A stretch of 64,000 nt of DNA from Metaphire vulgaris. Lineage: Eukaryota; Annelida; Clitellata; Crassiclitellata; Megascolecidae. The notes below the pieces were generated by a model. It ran no database searches. It saw nothing but the letters and a program-made list of their open reading frames with translations, and had not been told where the DNA came from. Every line of letters starts with the position of its first letter. The first letter of the stretch is position 1. Shown one piece after another: positions 30,608 through 41,700 of this stretch. The stretch spans positions 4,200,816 through 4,264,815 of the forward strand of contig CM030835.1 in NCBI GenBank assembly GCA_018105865.1. Reading direction: 5' to 3'. Made by a program: the position numbers and the translations under genes.

Positions 30608-31708
30608 ATGGGAAAGAAATTTTCCAAGTTTTTTGGAAGAAAAGAATCTACGACAAAGTTCACCTTTGAGAACCTTCCTCTCGTCTGTCAGTTGAAGATA
30701 TTCACCTTCTTGTCTGCCAAAGAAAAAGCGTTGGCAGCACAGGTCTGCGTTCAATGGAACCGGTTGACTAAGTCGCCGAAGCTCTGGTCAGACGTTGACT
30801 TTACGGAGTTTACGCTGTGCTCGGGGGCCGGGGGCGAGCACCACTGCACCGAGCAGTGCTACAAGGCGTACCAGAGGCGGGTGATGCTGTACCATCAGTT
30901 CCTGATGGACGTCAAGCCGTTCGTCCGGCGTTTCTCGTTCGCGTTCGACATCGGCGACTACAGAGACTGTTGGTTGGAGCTGATGCAGTCCTTTCTTCAG
31001 GCTTCTCGATGCGCCGACCTGTCGACGGCCAGTCTCAACTGGAAACAGACGCCGATGAAGCCCGTCCGGCCGGACAACATCACGTGGTGTACGAATGACT
31101 ACAACGAGGTCATTCACCGGCATCGTCACCGCCAGCGACTGTTCGTCAAGTTCTTCGATCTCTTTACGGCGTCATGCCCGGGCGTCGAGAAGCTAGTCAT
31201 GCCGTTCGACTGGTCGGAACGGTCAATCCAGGCACTCTGTCGCCTGCAGAACATTCGGTCTTTGGTTCTGGAGAAGTACTTTGTTTACCAGACTCTGGAC
31301 CAGACGTCGCTCGATCAGCTGATACAGACGCTGCCGCGTCTGACTCACCTGACGCTCGAAGTCTGGACGCCGAGCGGCAGCGGCCTTCTCTTTTACAGCG
31401 TTGCGTCCGCGTCGCTCGAGTACCTGGACATATCGAAATGTCGCGGCTTCTACCTGGGAAACGTCGACGTTCCGAAGCTGAAGACGTTGAAGGCAAGTCG
31501 CCATCCGTGGAACGGGCCTCTTGTGACGGCCGACAGCCTACGCGTGCCTTGCATCCACCACGTCCTCGGCTACGGAGCGACGCATCTCGAACATCTAAAC
31601 GACCACAAGATGGAAAGCGACTGGCAGACGAGCGTGTCGGAGTCGCTCAATTCGCTGCTCAAGTCCATCTGCTCCTGCTCAATGCATCGCTCAGACTGGG
31701 ACATATAA
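30608..31708 (+). CDS. F-box protein, single exon, 366 aa
   Basis: A probable substrate adaptor of an SCF (Skp1-Cul1-F-box) ubiquitin ligase. The F-box spans about residues 18-68: FENLPLVCQLKIFTFLSAKE, then VCVQWNRLTKSPKLWSDVDF with the LP, W and LW positions typical of the fold. The C-terminal 200 residues have spaced leucines (IRSLVLEKYF, LPRLTHLTLEVW, SLEYLDISKC) suggesting irregular leucine-rich repeats. The end is Cys-rich (LLKSICSCSMHRSDW). The start MGKKFSKFFGRKE was chosen because the frame opens there. It fits the N-myristoylation pattern (G2, S6) followed by basic residues, hinting at membrane attachment. The region is CpG-rich and free of introns. I recognise the fold but not the orthologue. 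Confidence 0.88.
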   Translation: MGKKFSKFFGRKESTTKFTFENLPLVCQLKIFTFLSAKEKALAAQVCVQWNRLTKSPKLWSDVDFTEFTLCSGAGGEHHCTEQCYKAYQRRVMLYHQFLMDVKPFVRRFSFAFDIGDYRDCWLELMQSFLQASRCADLSTASLNWKQTPMKPVRPDNITWCTNDYNEVIHRHRHRQRLFVKFFDLFTASCPGVEKLVMPFDWSERSIQALCRLQNIRSLVLEKYFVYQTLDQTSLDQLIQTLPRLTHLTLEVWTPSGSGLLFYSVASASLEYLDISKCRGFYLGNVDVPKLKTLKASRHPWNGPLVTADSLRVPCIHHVLGYGATHLEHLNDHKMESDWQTSVSESLNSLLKSICSCSMHRSDWDI

Positions 31709-32152
31709 CAGCAGAACACGGGTCCGTTGCTGGTTTTCCGCCAAAGCAGTCGAGATTCTGTTTTCATCATCTGAAGTCGTACAATTATTATTACATTTGA
31801 TCAGTTATGCTATAGTCACCGGATGTGGGGAGTCTGCGCTTCGTACGCGTTGTCTGAACGATGAAATCGTTTATTACTTATTTGACGTAACCAATTACTA
31901 CGAGTGGTTACTTTGTTCACAGTTAATAGCTTACACTTGTTACCATTCACAAGATCAATGTTGGGAGAAAGACAAGCAAACAAGCATCGCTATGGAATTC
32001 TATGTCTCGAGAGGCAAAGACTGATGTTACGTGCATGGCAAGTGGCCTATGCTAAGAGTAATAAACCACTCAAGTACAGTGTGTACAGCTTTTGCGATGA
32101 GCTATTGATGGCCAAAGGTTATAGAGTATTTGAACAACATCCAATCCACCAA

Positions 32153-32193
<41 letters not shown>

Positions 32194-32708
32194 CACATAC
32201 ATATATAAAGACCAAAGAGAAGATGGGTCGATGATATTCTTGAATGGACTGGACACCAAAAATGCGATACACATGGCCAAAGAAAGGAAACGGCCACAGG
32301 CGAGCACTTCTACACCGTTTGCTCCGACAATTTGACGGGGCAATTGTTGCTGGAAGGAGCGCTGATAGCTAATCGAGTAACTTCATTGCAGTGTGTAGTC
32401 GAGCGTTTCCGACAAGAGCCTTTTTTGCTCGTCAAGACATTTGGGCTGAAAAATATGGAAGCGCCCCCATTCTGTTATTCTGGCATCGTCACTGTTAAGA
32501 AGTGCCAAGGACACATATTCAGAGTACTTTTGAAATAGACTGTCAGCGTCATCTTCCTGTACAAGCCTTTTGACACTGTTTATATTCACAAGTTTGGTTT
32601 CCTGATACATGTAAGTGCATATTTTAAAACTTGTACAGCACAGAGTGTGTGATCTGTAGCACAGCAAATGAGAGGCATTTTTAGATTCTGACAGTTCTTG
32701 TTATTGTA

Positions 32709-32714
32709 AATAAA
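32709..32714 (+). promoter_or_regulatory. Probable polyadenylation signal of the F-box gene
   Basis: AATAAA about 1 kb after the stop codon. Another lies near 32949, and either could be used. Confidence 0.4.
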
Positions 32715-33383
32715 TTTTAGATCTTTTAATTCCCATCATATGTAATTAAACAGAATTTGTTGATCAATTTTATTTCATTTTGCTAAAAATGATGACAAAA
32801 TCCAGTGTGTGTATAGATTTTTGTTTATCCACACAAACAAATTGAAACTGGAGTCATCAAATGTTAAGAAGAGACAAGTGTACAAGACCTTGTACAGTAC
32901 CGGTATGTGCGGCTAGTTTAGTACAAACTGTAAATTGCCTTTTGTTAAATAAATATGAAATATCGTATGACAAGTCCAGTTTTTGAAAAAGACTTTAGCT
33001 TCGGAGAGATAAATTACAAGACATTTTATGAATATATAATCCAGTATAGTTTGCAGACACTAGCATCTTATTTATTTTGCATTTGTTCTAATTCATACTG
33101 AAAATTTGAAAAATGACTAATATTACATGAATATTAAAAATAGCTTGAATTAATTCTCTTAGTGTGCTTCATGCTACTAAAAATCTTGCACAAATGCAGC
33201 AGGCTTATGAATTTGAATATGAAAGACTTTAATTGCATGATTAAGGAAGTCCAGTTTAATTTGATCTTTGTAAAGATCTTTAAATGAATTTCACATTATC
33301 AACAAGTGTCAAAAACAAGTCTGATCTTAAATTTCTAAAAATGGTAAATGGTCAGTTAAAATCATTTCAATTTCAAGAAAGAC

Positions 33384-33389
33384 TTTATT
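33384..33389 (-). promoter_or_regulatory. Probable CENP-H polyadenylation signal
   Basis: AATAAA on the minus strand, about 220 bp after the CENP-H stop codon, a normal 3' UTR distance. Confidence 0.55.
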
Positions 33390-33607
33390 CACAAAAACAA
33401 AACGGTCTTCAAAAACTCTTGTTGTATTCCCAAAATCTCACTTAATACAGCATTGAATAACATAACACAATTGCAAAAACACACAAAATGACTGCTTTCA
33501 TTAGCACAGTTATGCCCACTTATGTCACAAACAGAATTTCAGTTCCTGTAATCCAACAAACGACTTCAAAAGCTGTTTCAATTGTTGATCTTTGCGTAAA
33601 TGTCGTT

Positions 33608-36600
33608 TCAGTCATCCTGTGAGGAACTTTCACGATTAACAGTTGCCTCTCCGAGAACTTCTTCTAGGGGGCGATCTGCATTGAGGACAAAGTCCTGCAG
33701 TTTCTGATCCTTGGCCCAATTAACTCCACTGCCGAAAATCAGACTGAGAAAGCAGTGCTGGGTCGAAGTGATCTCAGCTCTTAAAGCGGCATTCTCCTTC
33801 TGAAGTCTATAAAACAAAACTACTAACATACAAAGTGACCAGATATCCATCTCCACTGTTGCCATTACTCAATTCCAGAAGAAGCACAGGTTAGTCTCAA
33901 TGTCAGGAATTTCAGAGCATAACTGGTCCATGTCAGTAACTCCAAGGGAAACATTCAAAAAAATCCACGATTTAAATAAAATGACAGATCTGTAGATCTT
34001 CAAAACCCGAACTTTTACCACAAAAATAACACCTTTACAGTGAAACTTCATTATCTCACCACCATCTTTCCTGGCAACAGATACAAAAGATGAGGTTCTA
34101 CAGTGTAACCCCATTAAAGAAATGAATTGTCACAGATGCCCGACAACCTATGAAATCTGCACTAGCATGTCCCCTGATATCATCATAAAGGGATTCTTCT
34201 GTAATCAGTTGTTAGTTGTTTAGAACTGAACATAATGCATCTAACCTTGCTACGTCGCCATCATTACTGCCACCGTTCTTCTGCGTCTTCTCTTCATCCA
34301 GGCGTCTTTGCAAGTCGTGCATTAACTTTCTACTTTCCTGCTGCAAAACTGCAAAAAACATTTAGAGTTTACACCAAACTAAAATGTCCCACTAATAAAA
34401 ATCCAAATAAAAATAAGTGAATTTGTAACAAAAAATCACTTTATGTAACAAAGAACAGAAAGACATTTCTCCTGCCTAAAAAGGACCCTTGCCAAGTTCC
34501 TTAAACCAAATTGTCTTAATGAAGACAGATGATCTTCAATTATAATACAAGAAAGATTCAAAAAACCTCTACCAAAATCAAAACAACATCATCTAACCAA
34601 CACATTCCTCTTTCAAATTCAACAAAGATGACAGCTGGTCCTGGATTTCCTACAAGAATAAAAAGGCAATTCATTACCAGTACTTAAAACAAAAGGTACA
34701 TATGCATAAAGTTTACAGCATATGTGGCCTTAAGAAGGGATGTACTGGCAATATAACTGCAAAGGAAACTACCAGAACCCTCCAAGAGTAAACCTTTCAG
34801 GCTACTAAAACACATGTATATCACCATTTGAATGACTTGTCATGATAATAGTTTGTCTAATGAAATGTAGCTACATGTCTAACATCTCATACAAGTGACA
34901 TTTTTCAAATTGCCCTTCACTTTAATCTTTGTCAGGCCCACTGCACTATTAAAACTGTCTCAATATTAATATTAAAACTGGGCCACAGAATAGTAATCAT
35001 AAACTTGAGCAGAGATATGTCCAACTGTGACCAATAGGCCCCTGAGCTCAACAATTTCCAGGACCCCATTTTAAAATATAATTCTACATCAGTCTATTGA
35101 CCAGAAACTAGTAGTTCTGTCCCCCTCTGAGCAAAATAAAACACAGAAAACTGGCCAGAGAAAAGTAAATTTGCTCTAGAAATTACTGGTATATATCAAC
35201 TGACTGGGCTATCCACATCAAGTGGGTTACTACTAATCTTCATGTCAAGCAGTAGTTGATAGCAACATTTATTAAATTTTGTTTAAGTTGTAGGTTTATA
35301 TAAAATAAATTATTAATCAAAGAGCATGCAATTCAAGATTTAGGCTCTTATAGTCTTAATAACTTTAATAGAAAAACTTTTATAGTACTTAGTACTTATG
35401 TACACTGGCGGTACTAAAGTGCTAAGTACAAAGCAGTATGCACATTGCAGTAAAATGTAGAAATAGCTACTTTGTGAATTCGAAGAACGTTGGAGACACT
35501 CGCGGCTGTTCGTTCGAGAGTATCCAGAATTTCACTTTAAAAATTAACTTTAAATTCTCAAAAACAATTTTAAAAATAAGTATCTCACTCCAAAAAGGCC
35601 TAAAATAATGCATCGGCTAAAAGATATATTTATATTCAATTACATAATTGGTTCTATTTCTTCAACACGTTTATTTAGATATGCAACTAATAACGTTCGT
35701 TTAAGAAAAAATAGCTTCTCATTAGATATATTTACAATTGTATTCAAAACAGTCTAACATATATTACAAATTATTAGAATTTTCAAATATGGCTATTCAG
35801 TTAATTCCATGGTAAATTCTCTGATCTAATCACAGAAATCAACGTAACATACTTTTCCAATTTTGGATCTGCATCTTTGCCAGACTCCTGCGCTATTATT
35901 TCGATCAGTCTTCGGCCCAACTCCGCTCTGTAAAAGTCAATGACAGGAAAGCCCAGTCTTAGTCATCAATTTGATTTTCCATTTCCTCACAAATACAACA
36001 CTTTGCACAAAACCTACATCAACCATAAGACCGCTACTCCACGAGGCAGTCAGCATCAAATACGGAAAGCTATGTTGGCAAATCTTTGAAAAAGAATTTA
36101 AATAATATGCCTGTATAAGGGTCATCCGCAATCAACGGGAGGGGTCAAACCCCTTAAGCACCAGCTAATCAAACAATGATAGAAACTTGTAATGGAAAGT
36201 ATAAATTCTTACGCATGAATAATAGACTGAACTATCTTTTTATTTGTGGCAAGGTGCATTAGCTTCTGCTGGAGATCTTCGGTTCTGCAAAACAAGCAAT
36301 TCAGCTTTGCACAAACCACAGATGTCAATACCAGGATGTCCACTCAAACAGAAACAGCAAAGACACCATAGAAGGATCTGTAATGACAGGACTAGTAGAA
36401 GGCACACAAAAAGCATGGCACACCATAAATATCTTGGCTAGATAACATTGTTATGTGGAATGGCCTTTCTGAAACCGACCTCCTTCCACGCACAGTTCAG
36501 AATAGAAAGCAAAGGGAAATTACTTACCCTTTGCACAGTCAACTGCTGCATAGCAACAATGACAGGTGACATGCAAAATAATCACCTGCACAATTCTTCA

Positions 36601-36679
36601 TACTAATACAGGTACATAGCTTTTCCACATCACCATCACCATCACCACCATCGCCATCATCGCCATCATCATCGCCATC

Positions 36680-36758
<79 letters not shown>

Positions 36759-38449
36759 GATGATGGTGGTGGTGGTGGTGGTGGTGATGATGATGGAAAA
36801 GCAAAGGACAAAGATTCAAAGAAGTAATCAGAACCATTTACTTTGCCACATCACCGACCTCTTCAGATGTGTCTTTCAAATCTACAGTAAATACAACAGA
36901 TCAGGAATCTTAAAATCAACAAATGCAAACAAAGTCTACACCTCCCACTAGGCCATGAAAAAAATCAAACATAAAATAGGCTTCACTTAAGCTTGCAGCT
37001 GCTTGCTATGTAAGTCTAAGTCAGCAGATTAGATAAAGTATGACCACACAGTGCATGTATATGATCTTGAAATTCTCCAGGCTGTGTTCTTCTCACAACG
37101 TAATAGCCATCAAATTAAATAGGTCACGGATAGAGTCACAGTAACCGTGACTTTATCTATGGAGCTAAAGTCCCATGAGTTTTCTGACTGGCCCGGTCTG
37201 TGTCACGTGGGCCATGTGACAGTGCCAGGACTCTGTCCATAGAGCTAAAGTCACAACAGCCGGGACGACTCTATCCATATAGCTCGAGTCCCGGGAGCCA
37301 GGACACTAGCTATATGGATAGAGTCCCGGGTTAGAGTCCCGGTTGCTTATTAAGGCTCGGCCAACGCCCAGGGCGTCATCCTCAGCCCAAGAACCTAGTC
37401 CTCTAAACTCTGCCTGGCTTTACTCCGAATTCAGGCAAACTTAAGTTCGATTTTACGAGCATATGGGTGTTTTAAAACGGCCCAAACAAAATCCTATTCA
37501 TTCATATATAATCTGCTAACTCGATGACATTATTGCATCCAGAGCCTTTTTAAGGAAAATTTATCACTGCACTAAACTCGGAAAATTGTTGGACATACCC
37601 GTAAAAAATAGCAAAAAAAGCTCACCAGGAAGCTTTATCAAAATAATAATAGCAACAGCATTAGCCGCAGAGTTTATTTGTAAAAAATTATTTTCCGGAA
37701 CACAATAGTCGGCAGTCAGTTGTCAACATGCCATAGCGGTCATACAATTATTATAATTGTTTGGGACCATAGATAAATATAAAATGCTTGATAAGAAAAT
37801 TGAAAAAGAGATGGCAATTAGATATAGTTCAAAGTTCAAACATTTTATTTTCTAACTTAATGTTGCAATGAAAAAATTAAACCATTCTTCAGATTTTCCG
37901 GAACGCCGTTCTGCCTTGTTCCGGCACAAAATGCCCTGATTAGCCACATGGGTGAATTTTTGTGGTTTTGTGGGGAGATATCCCCTGACAGGCCTGTCCT
38001 GTATAAAAACACTGATAGAGACTATATAGCCATCTAATTCCTGCCTATAAGCAACCGGTACTCTAACCCCATAACTCGGCTCCTGTGACTATCCATAGAG
38101 CTAAAGTTACGGTAACCATGACTCTAGCCATATAGCTCAAGTCCCGGCGTTACCGTGACTATATCCACTACAAATTAAATAAACAGACTTCATCCAAACA
38201 GTTTCAAATAGAAAAAGTGTCACCAACACCCTCACTTTTAAGAACTGTCAATTGAACTTTGTGTTGATTGACTTCAGCTTCCAACCACTGAAGTCTCTTA
38301 TACCAAAACGTAACCAAGTCCTTGTTGTCAGTAACGCCTGCTGCTGCAGCTGATGCTGAAGATACTCGCATGCCGTCATCTCCTCCTCCCCCTTCTTCAA
38401 CATAAGATTCATCAGTCAACAACTCCAGATGTCCTGACACTGACGCCAT
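33608..38449 (-). CDS. CENPH: Centromere protein H, 8 exons, complete
   Basis: CENP-H is part of the CENP-H/I/K/M group of the constitutive centromere-associated network at the inner kinetochore. Exons in transcript order: 38449-38236, 36881-36842, 36284-36213, 35927-35853, 35534-35471, 34649-34602, 34340-34246, 33806-33608. Every junction is GT-AG and in phase, giving 268 aa (human about 247). The protein is acidic and low-complexity at the N-terminus, then largely coiled coil (DLQQKLMHLATNKKIVQSII, HKEIQDQLSSLLNLKEEC, LMHDLQRRLDEEK). The C-terminus LIFGSGVNWAKDQKLQDFVL matches the conserved end of CENP-H (LILGSxVNWAxDxxLxxxVL), the main basis for the name. The exon 7 acceptor could lie 3 nt further in, dropping one Gln. 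Intron 1 contains the foldback-like element. Confidence 0.85.
36628..36785. repeat. (ATC)n microsatellite in CENP-H intron 2
   Basis: ATC with CGCC interruptions, then a pure ATC run to about 36757, then GTG/GAT repeats. Poly-Asp and poly-Met open frames on the minus strand are artefacts. Confidence 0.95.
37122..38170. mobile_element. Foldback-like element with palindromic composite inverted termini
   Basis: Left terminus 37122-37350 and right terminus about 38047-38170 are inverted copies: CCGGTTGCTTAT at 37339-37350 opposes ATAAGCAACCGG at 38047-38058, and GGATAGAGTCACAGTAAC opposes a reverse-complement GGATATAGTCACGGTAAC. Both termini contain 24-nt imperfect palindromes (GACT...TATCCATA...AGCT...AGTC) at 37149, 37229, 37267, 37302 (reverse), 38087 (22 nt) and 38120. 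An identical CAAATTAAATA flanks the element at 37111-37121 and 38171-38181. There is no coding capacity. The structure recalls Foldback or MULE-type elements. Confidence 0.75.
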
Positions 38450-39159
38450 TTCGAGACTCAGTTAGCACCGATTTTCAAGCAAAGCTCAGCTTTCATCTAT
38501 TCACTTCTGCTCATGAAAACACAAGAAAGAACAAAATATACAGAGTGCAGAATTGCGAGACTGCAAGTCCAGAAGATATTAACAAAGCTCCAACAACGGC
38601 AACGATAGCCATTCTCGTCATACATACTGTCCTGGAATAGTTTGAACACACCTGTCAAATTAATATAGTAGCGCGATAGCAGTGCCCTAGACATCAGGTT
38701 AAATCGCTACGCAGACCATATAAATGCGATTGCGTCGGTGGAATGGCTAAAATACAGATTCGTACTGTAATAAATTACGTTAAATATATATATATATACT
38801 AAACAACGCTATTTTTCATCTTAGCGCGCAATATAAATGTTCGCCGCGGAAACTCATTTCTACTTAGAACCAACGTAGGAAAATAATTCCACATTAATTT
38901 TAATTTCTTCCCATTATCGATTTAACAGGCATGGCGGCAAATTAAGAGATCTCATTCCACGCCTGCTATCTTCAGTCTGTCAGTTTAAAGTTATTTTTTT
39001 AATATTAAAAGAAAAATAATCTCACTTAATCGCCAAATAAACCATTCAAACAAACCACCGAGATAAAGAAAACGCAGTTGGTGCTGTCGCTGACGCTCTT
39101 ATAAACCATAATATGCAAACGCTTCAAATCAATTCCATTAGTAATTAGTAAGTAATTAG
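38450..39159. other. Upstream region of CENP-H
   Basis: Probably contains the CENP-H promoter. An AT dinucleotide run occurs near 38785. No other gene or clear motif is seen. Confidence 0.4.
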
Positions 39160-41700
39160 TTCAAAATTTCAAAATTAGTTTATTATTTTCCAAATAAGTG
39201 CATAATAACATCATCACAGTGATTACATGTTAAGATTATAGTAGTAATAATAACATCATAATAGTAATATTTGAAAATGTTGACATTTAAATAATTTGGA
39301 AACTAAAGGGAGAAGCAGGAGAAGAGAAAAATTCTCTGTTCAAGGCCTGCTTTCCCGGTGAACCAGTAAGCTTATACTAACTATGGACATGTTCCAATTG
39401 ACTGAATACTATGTTTATAAATACAGAAAGCAAGTAGCAACCGGAAACAAATTTTAACATATGGTGCAAAGTGAGGGTGCAGCGTTGCGAATACATATAC
39501 ATATTTAAGCTAATTTATCGCAGAATCAAGGTGACATATATTTTGAGATTAATGAACTTGAAATAGTTTCTTTAAATTTATGGAGGGATTTAATTTTCTT
39601 AGTTTCATTAGATAGAGAATTCCAAACTTTGGGGCCAGAGAATCTAACACATTTTTCATATATTGACGTATTTCTAGAATTAACAAAGAAGTTGTCAGTA
39701 GTAAAGTGGATATCAGAGCAGAGGTTAAAATATGTTTGAAAGTGGGCAGGAAGAAGCATATTCTTTATTTTAAACATAAAGGTAGCTACCTGAACAACCT
39801 GAATGTCGTGGATTTTTAATAGGTTTAGGTGTTTGAAAAGGGGATCAGTATGTGCGAGGAAGGGAATGGGAAATAATCCTTATCACCTTTTTTTTTTGGA
39901 GGAGAAATAGATTATTTATGTTTGTATTAGAGCAATTTCCCAGGACAGATTGCAGGTTAGATAAGGTAATATGAGAGATTTGTATAGCAAGACTAGGTGA
40001 AGAGAGGGAAGTGATGATTTTATTCTGGCTAAAATTCCTATATTTTTGTAATTTTTTAGAGATTTCAAGGATATGTTTGTCCCAATTTAGGTGCTGTTGT
40101 ATTATTATACCGAGAAACTTAGTGTGGTCCGTACGAGTGATGCTAAGGTTTCCAGCTGTGATGGTATCGGGTATGTAGAATTGAGCTGATCGTTTTTGTG
40201 GAATAATATAAAATGAGTTTTACTTACATTGACAGAAAGTTTATTTTGCTGAAACCATTGGAGTACATTTGGTAATTCTCTAGATGCGACGTCTGTGAGG
40301 ACTTTGGGATCTTTATTTGAGATGTATAAGTTAGTATCGTCAGCATAAAGGATAAATTTATATTGATCTGATGATTCGTGGATATCATTTATATAGATTA
40401 AGAATAGGATGGGACCGAGTATTGGGGTACTCCACATGAAATGTCGAGAAGACCTGAGGACCTGTTTTCAATTTGAACATACTGTTTTCTGTGAGATAGA
40501 TATGAGGAGAACCAGTTTAGAGCAGTTCCACGGACGCCATAGTGGCTAAGTTTATTTATAGTATAGAATGGTCAAGAGTATCAAATGCCTTTGAAAGATC
40601 GATGAAAATGCCGAGAGTAAAAGGTTAGTATCCATGGCTGCAGATATTTTATCAACGAGTTCAGTTACGGCAAGAGAAGTATCGTGATTGTTACGGGAAC
40701 CCGAACTGGTTGTGGTATAGTAGGTCATGCTTAGCTAAGAAGTTATTGAGTCTGTTGCAGACTAGTTTTTCTAAGATTTTAGAGAGGGCAGGAAGCATGG
40801 AGATTGGTCTGTAATTATTTATTAGATGCGGATCGCCATTTTTAAATATGGGAACGACCTTAGCAACTTTCATGTCTGAGGAAAAATGCCAGCTGAGAAG
40901 GATAAGTTAAATAAGGAAGATAGTATGCTAGCCAAATCAGGAATAATTGGTTTGATAATTTTCATAGGTATATTATCTAACCCATAGCTGACTTAGATTT
41001 AAGGTTCTAGTAACAGTGATAATTTCTTCCGGAGTTGTCGGATTGAGAAAAAAGCTATTTGGATTAGTATGTCTGAGATAGGTTTGTGTATTTTGACCAG
41101 GCTGGGTGTGAATTTCTTTAGCTAAAGAGGGACCTATATTGGTAAAGAATTCATTGAATTTAGTAACAATGGTGTACGGGTCTGTAATGTTTTGGCCATC
41201 GTGTATAAAGTATTCAGGTAGGTTTCTATTCTGATCTTGGTTGAGCAAGTTTTTTAAAACTTTTCCAGGTACATTTCATATCAAATTTAGCCTCCGTCAG
41301 TAAGTTTTTGATAGTAATCTCTTTTGGCTTTTTGGAGGACAGCATTTAGGATATTTCTGTATTTTGTATATTGAAGTTTTGATTCCGATGTTTGAGATCT
41401 AGTAAATTTGATATAAAGTTTTTTCTTAATACAAGCCCTAGCAATGCCAGGGGTGACCCAAGGCTTACGTGGGGTGTTCTTATTTCTACGATTAACTGGT
41501 TTTGGAGGAAAACAGATTTCAAAAATTTCAGTAAATTTACGAATAAAAATAAGGTGCATTTCTTGAGGCTGGATATATTATTCCAGGCCAGTCTACTAAT
41601 TGGATCAGTGTTAGAAATTTGGCATTTGACGCTTTATCGTAAGACCTGTGTAGCGAAATTGAACACTTAGAGCCACATTTACGTGGTTTTGAAAAATTAT
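39160..41700 (-). mobile_element. Non-LTR retrotransposon (CR1/L2-like), 5'-truncated and decayed
   Basis: In transcript order the minus strand shows NTPRKPWVTPGIARACIKKK (41559-41287), FNEFFTNIGPSLAKEIH (41248-40973) and VVPIFKNGDPHLINNYRPIS (40873-40691). Next come a [19 protein letters not shown] piece, the catalytic FILYADDTNLYIS block (40437-40105) and a C-terminal RFSGPKVWNSLSNETKKIK (39777-39526). Frames change several times and stops intervene, so it is inactive. The endonuclease domain is missing. The segment to about 39160 is probably its 3' UTR. Confidence 0.85.

Larger units (their letters stand above)
31709..33607. other. Convergent intergenic region between the F-box gene and CENP-H
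   Basis: It holds the two 3' UTRs. Poly(A) candidates for the F-box transcript are at 32709-32714 and about 32949. A short CA/TA microsatellite is at 32154-32200. The rest is AT-rich, and I see no further gene. Confidence 0.6.

Noticed and set aside
31174..31800. 208-aa alternative frame within the F-box gene
   Set aside because: Arg/Ser-rich shadow frame caused by GC-rich codon use; the F-box frame has the domain.
33807..33865. Start of a small 85-aa membrane protein on the minus strand
   Set aside because: The hydrophobic N-terminus (MDIWSLCMLVVLF) is intron sequence read through. The acceptor at 33807-33808 joins the coding part to upstream CENP-H exons in phase.
36539..36837. Long poly-Asp or poly-Met/His frames
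   Set aside because: They are translations of the ATC microsatellite.
37149..38143. Regularly spaced palindromic repeats resembling a CRISPR array
   Set aside because: Units lie in both orientations with uneven spacing inside a eukaryotic intron, and the whole has inverted termini and a flanking direct repeat, so a transposable element explains it better.
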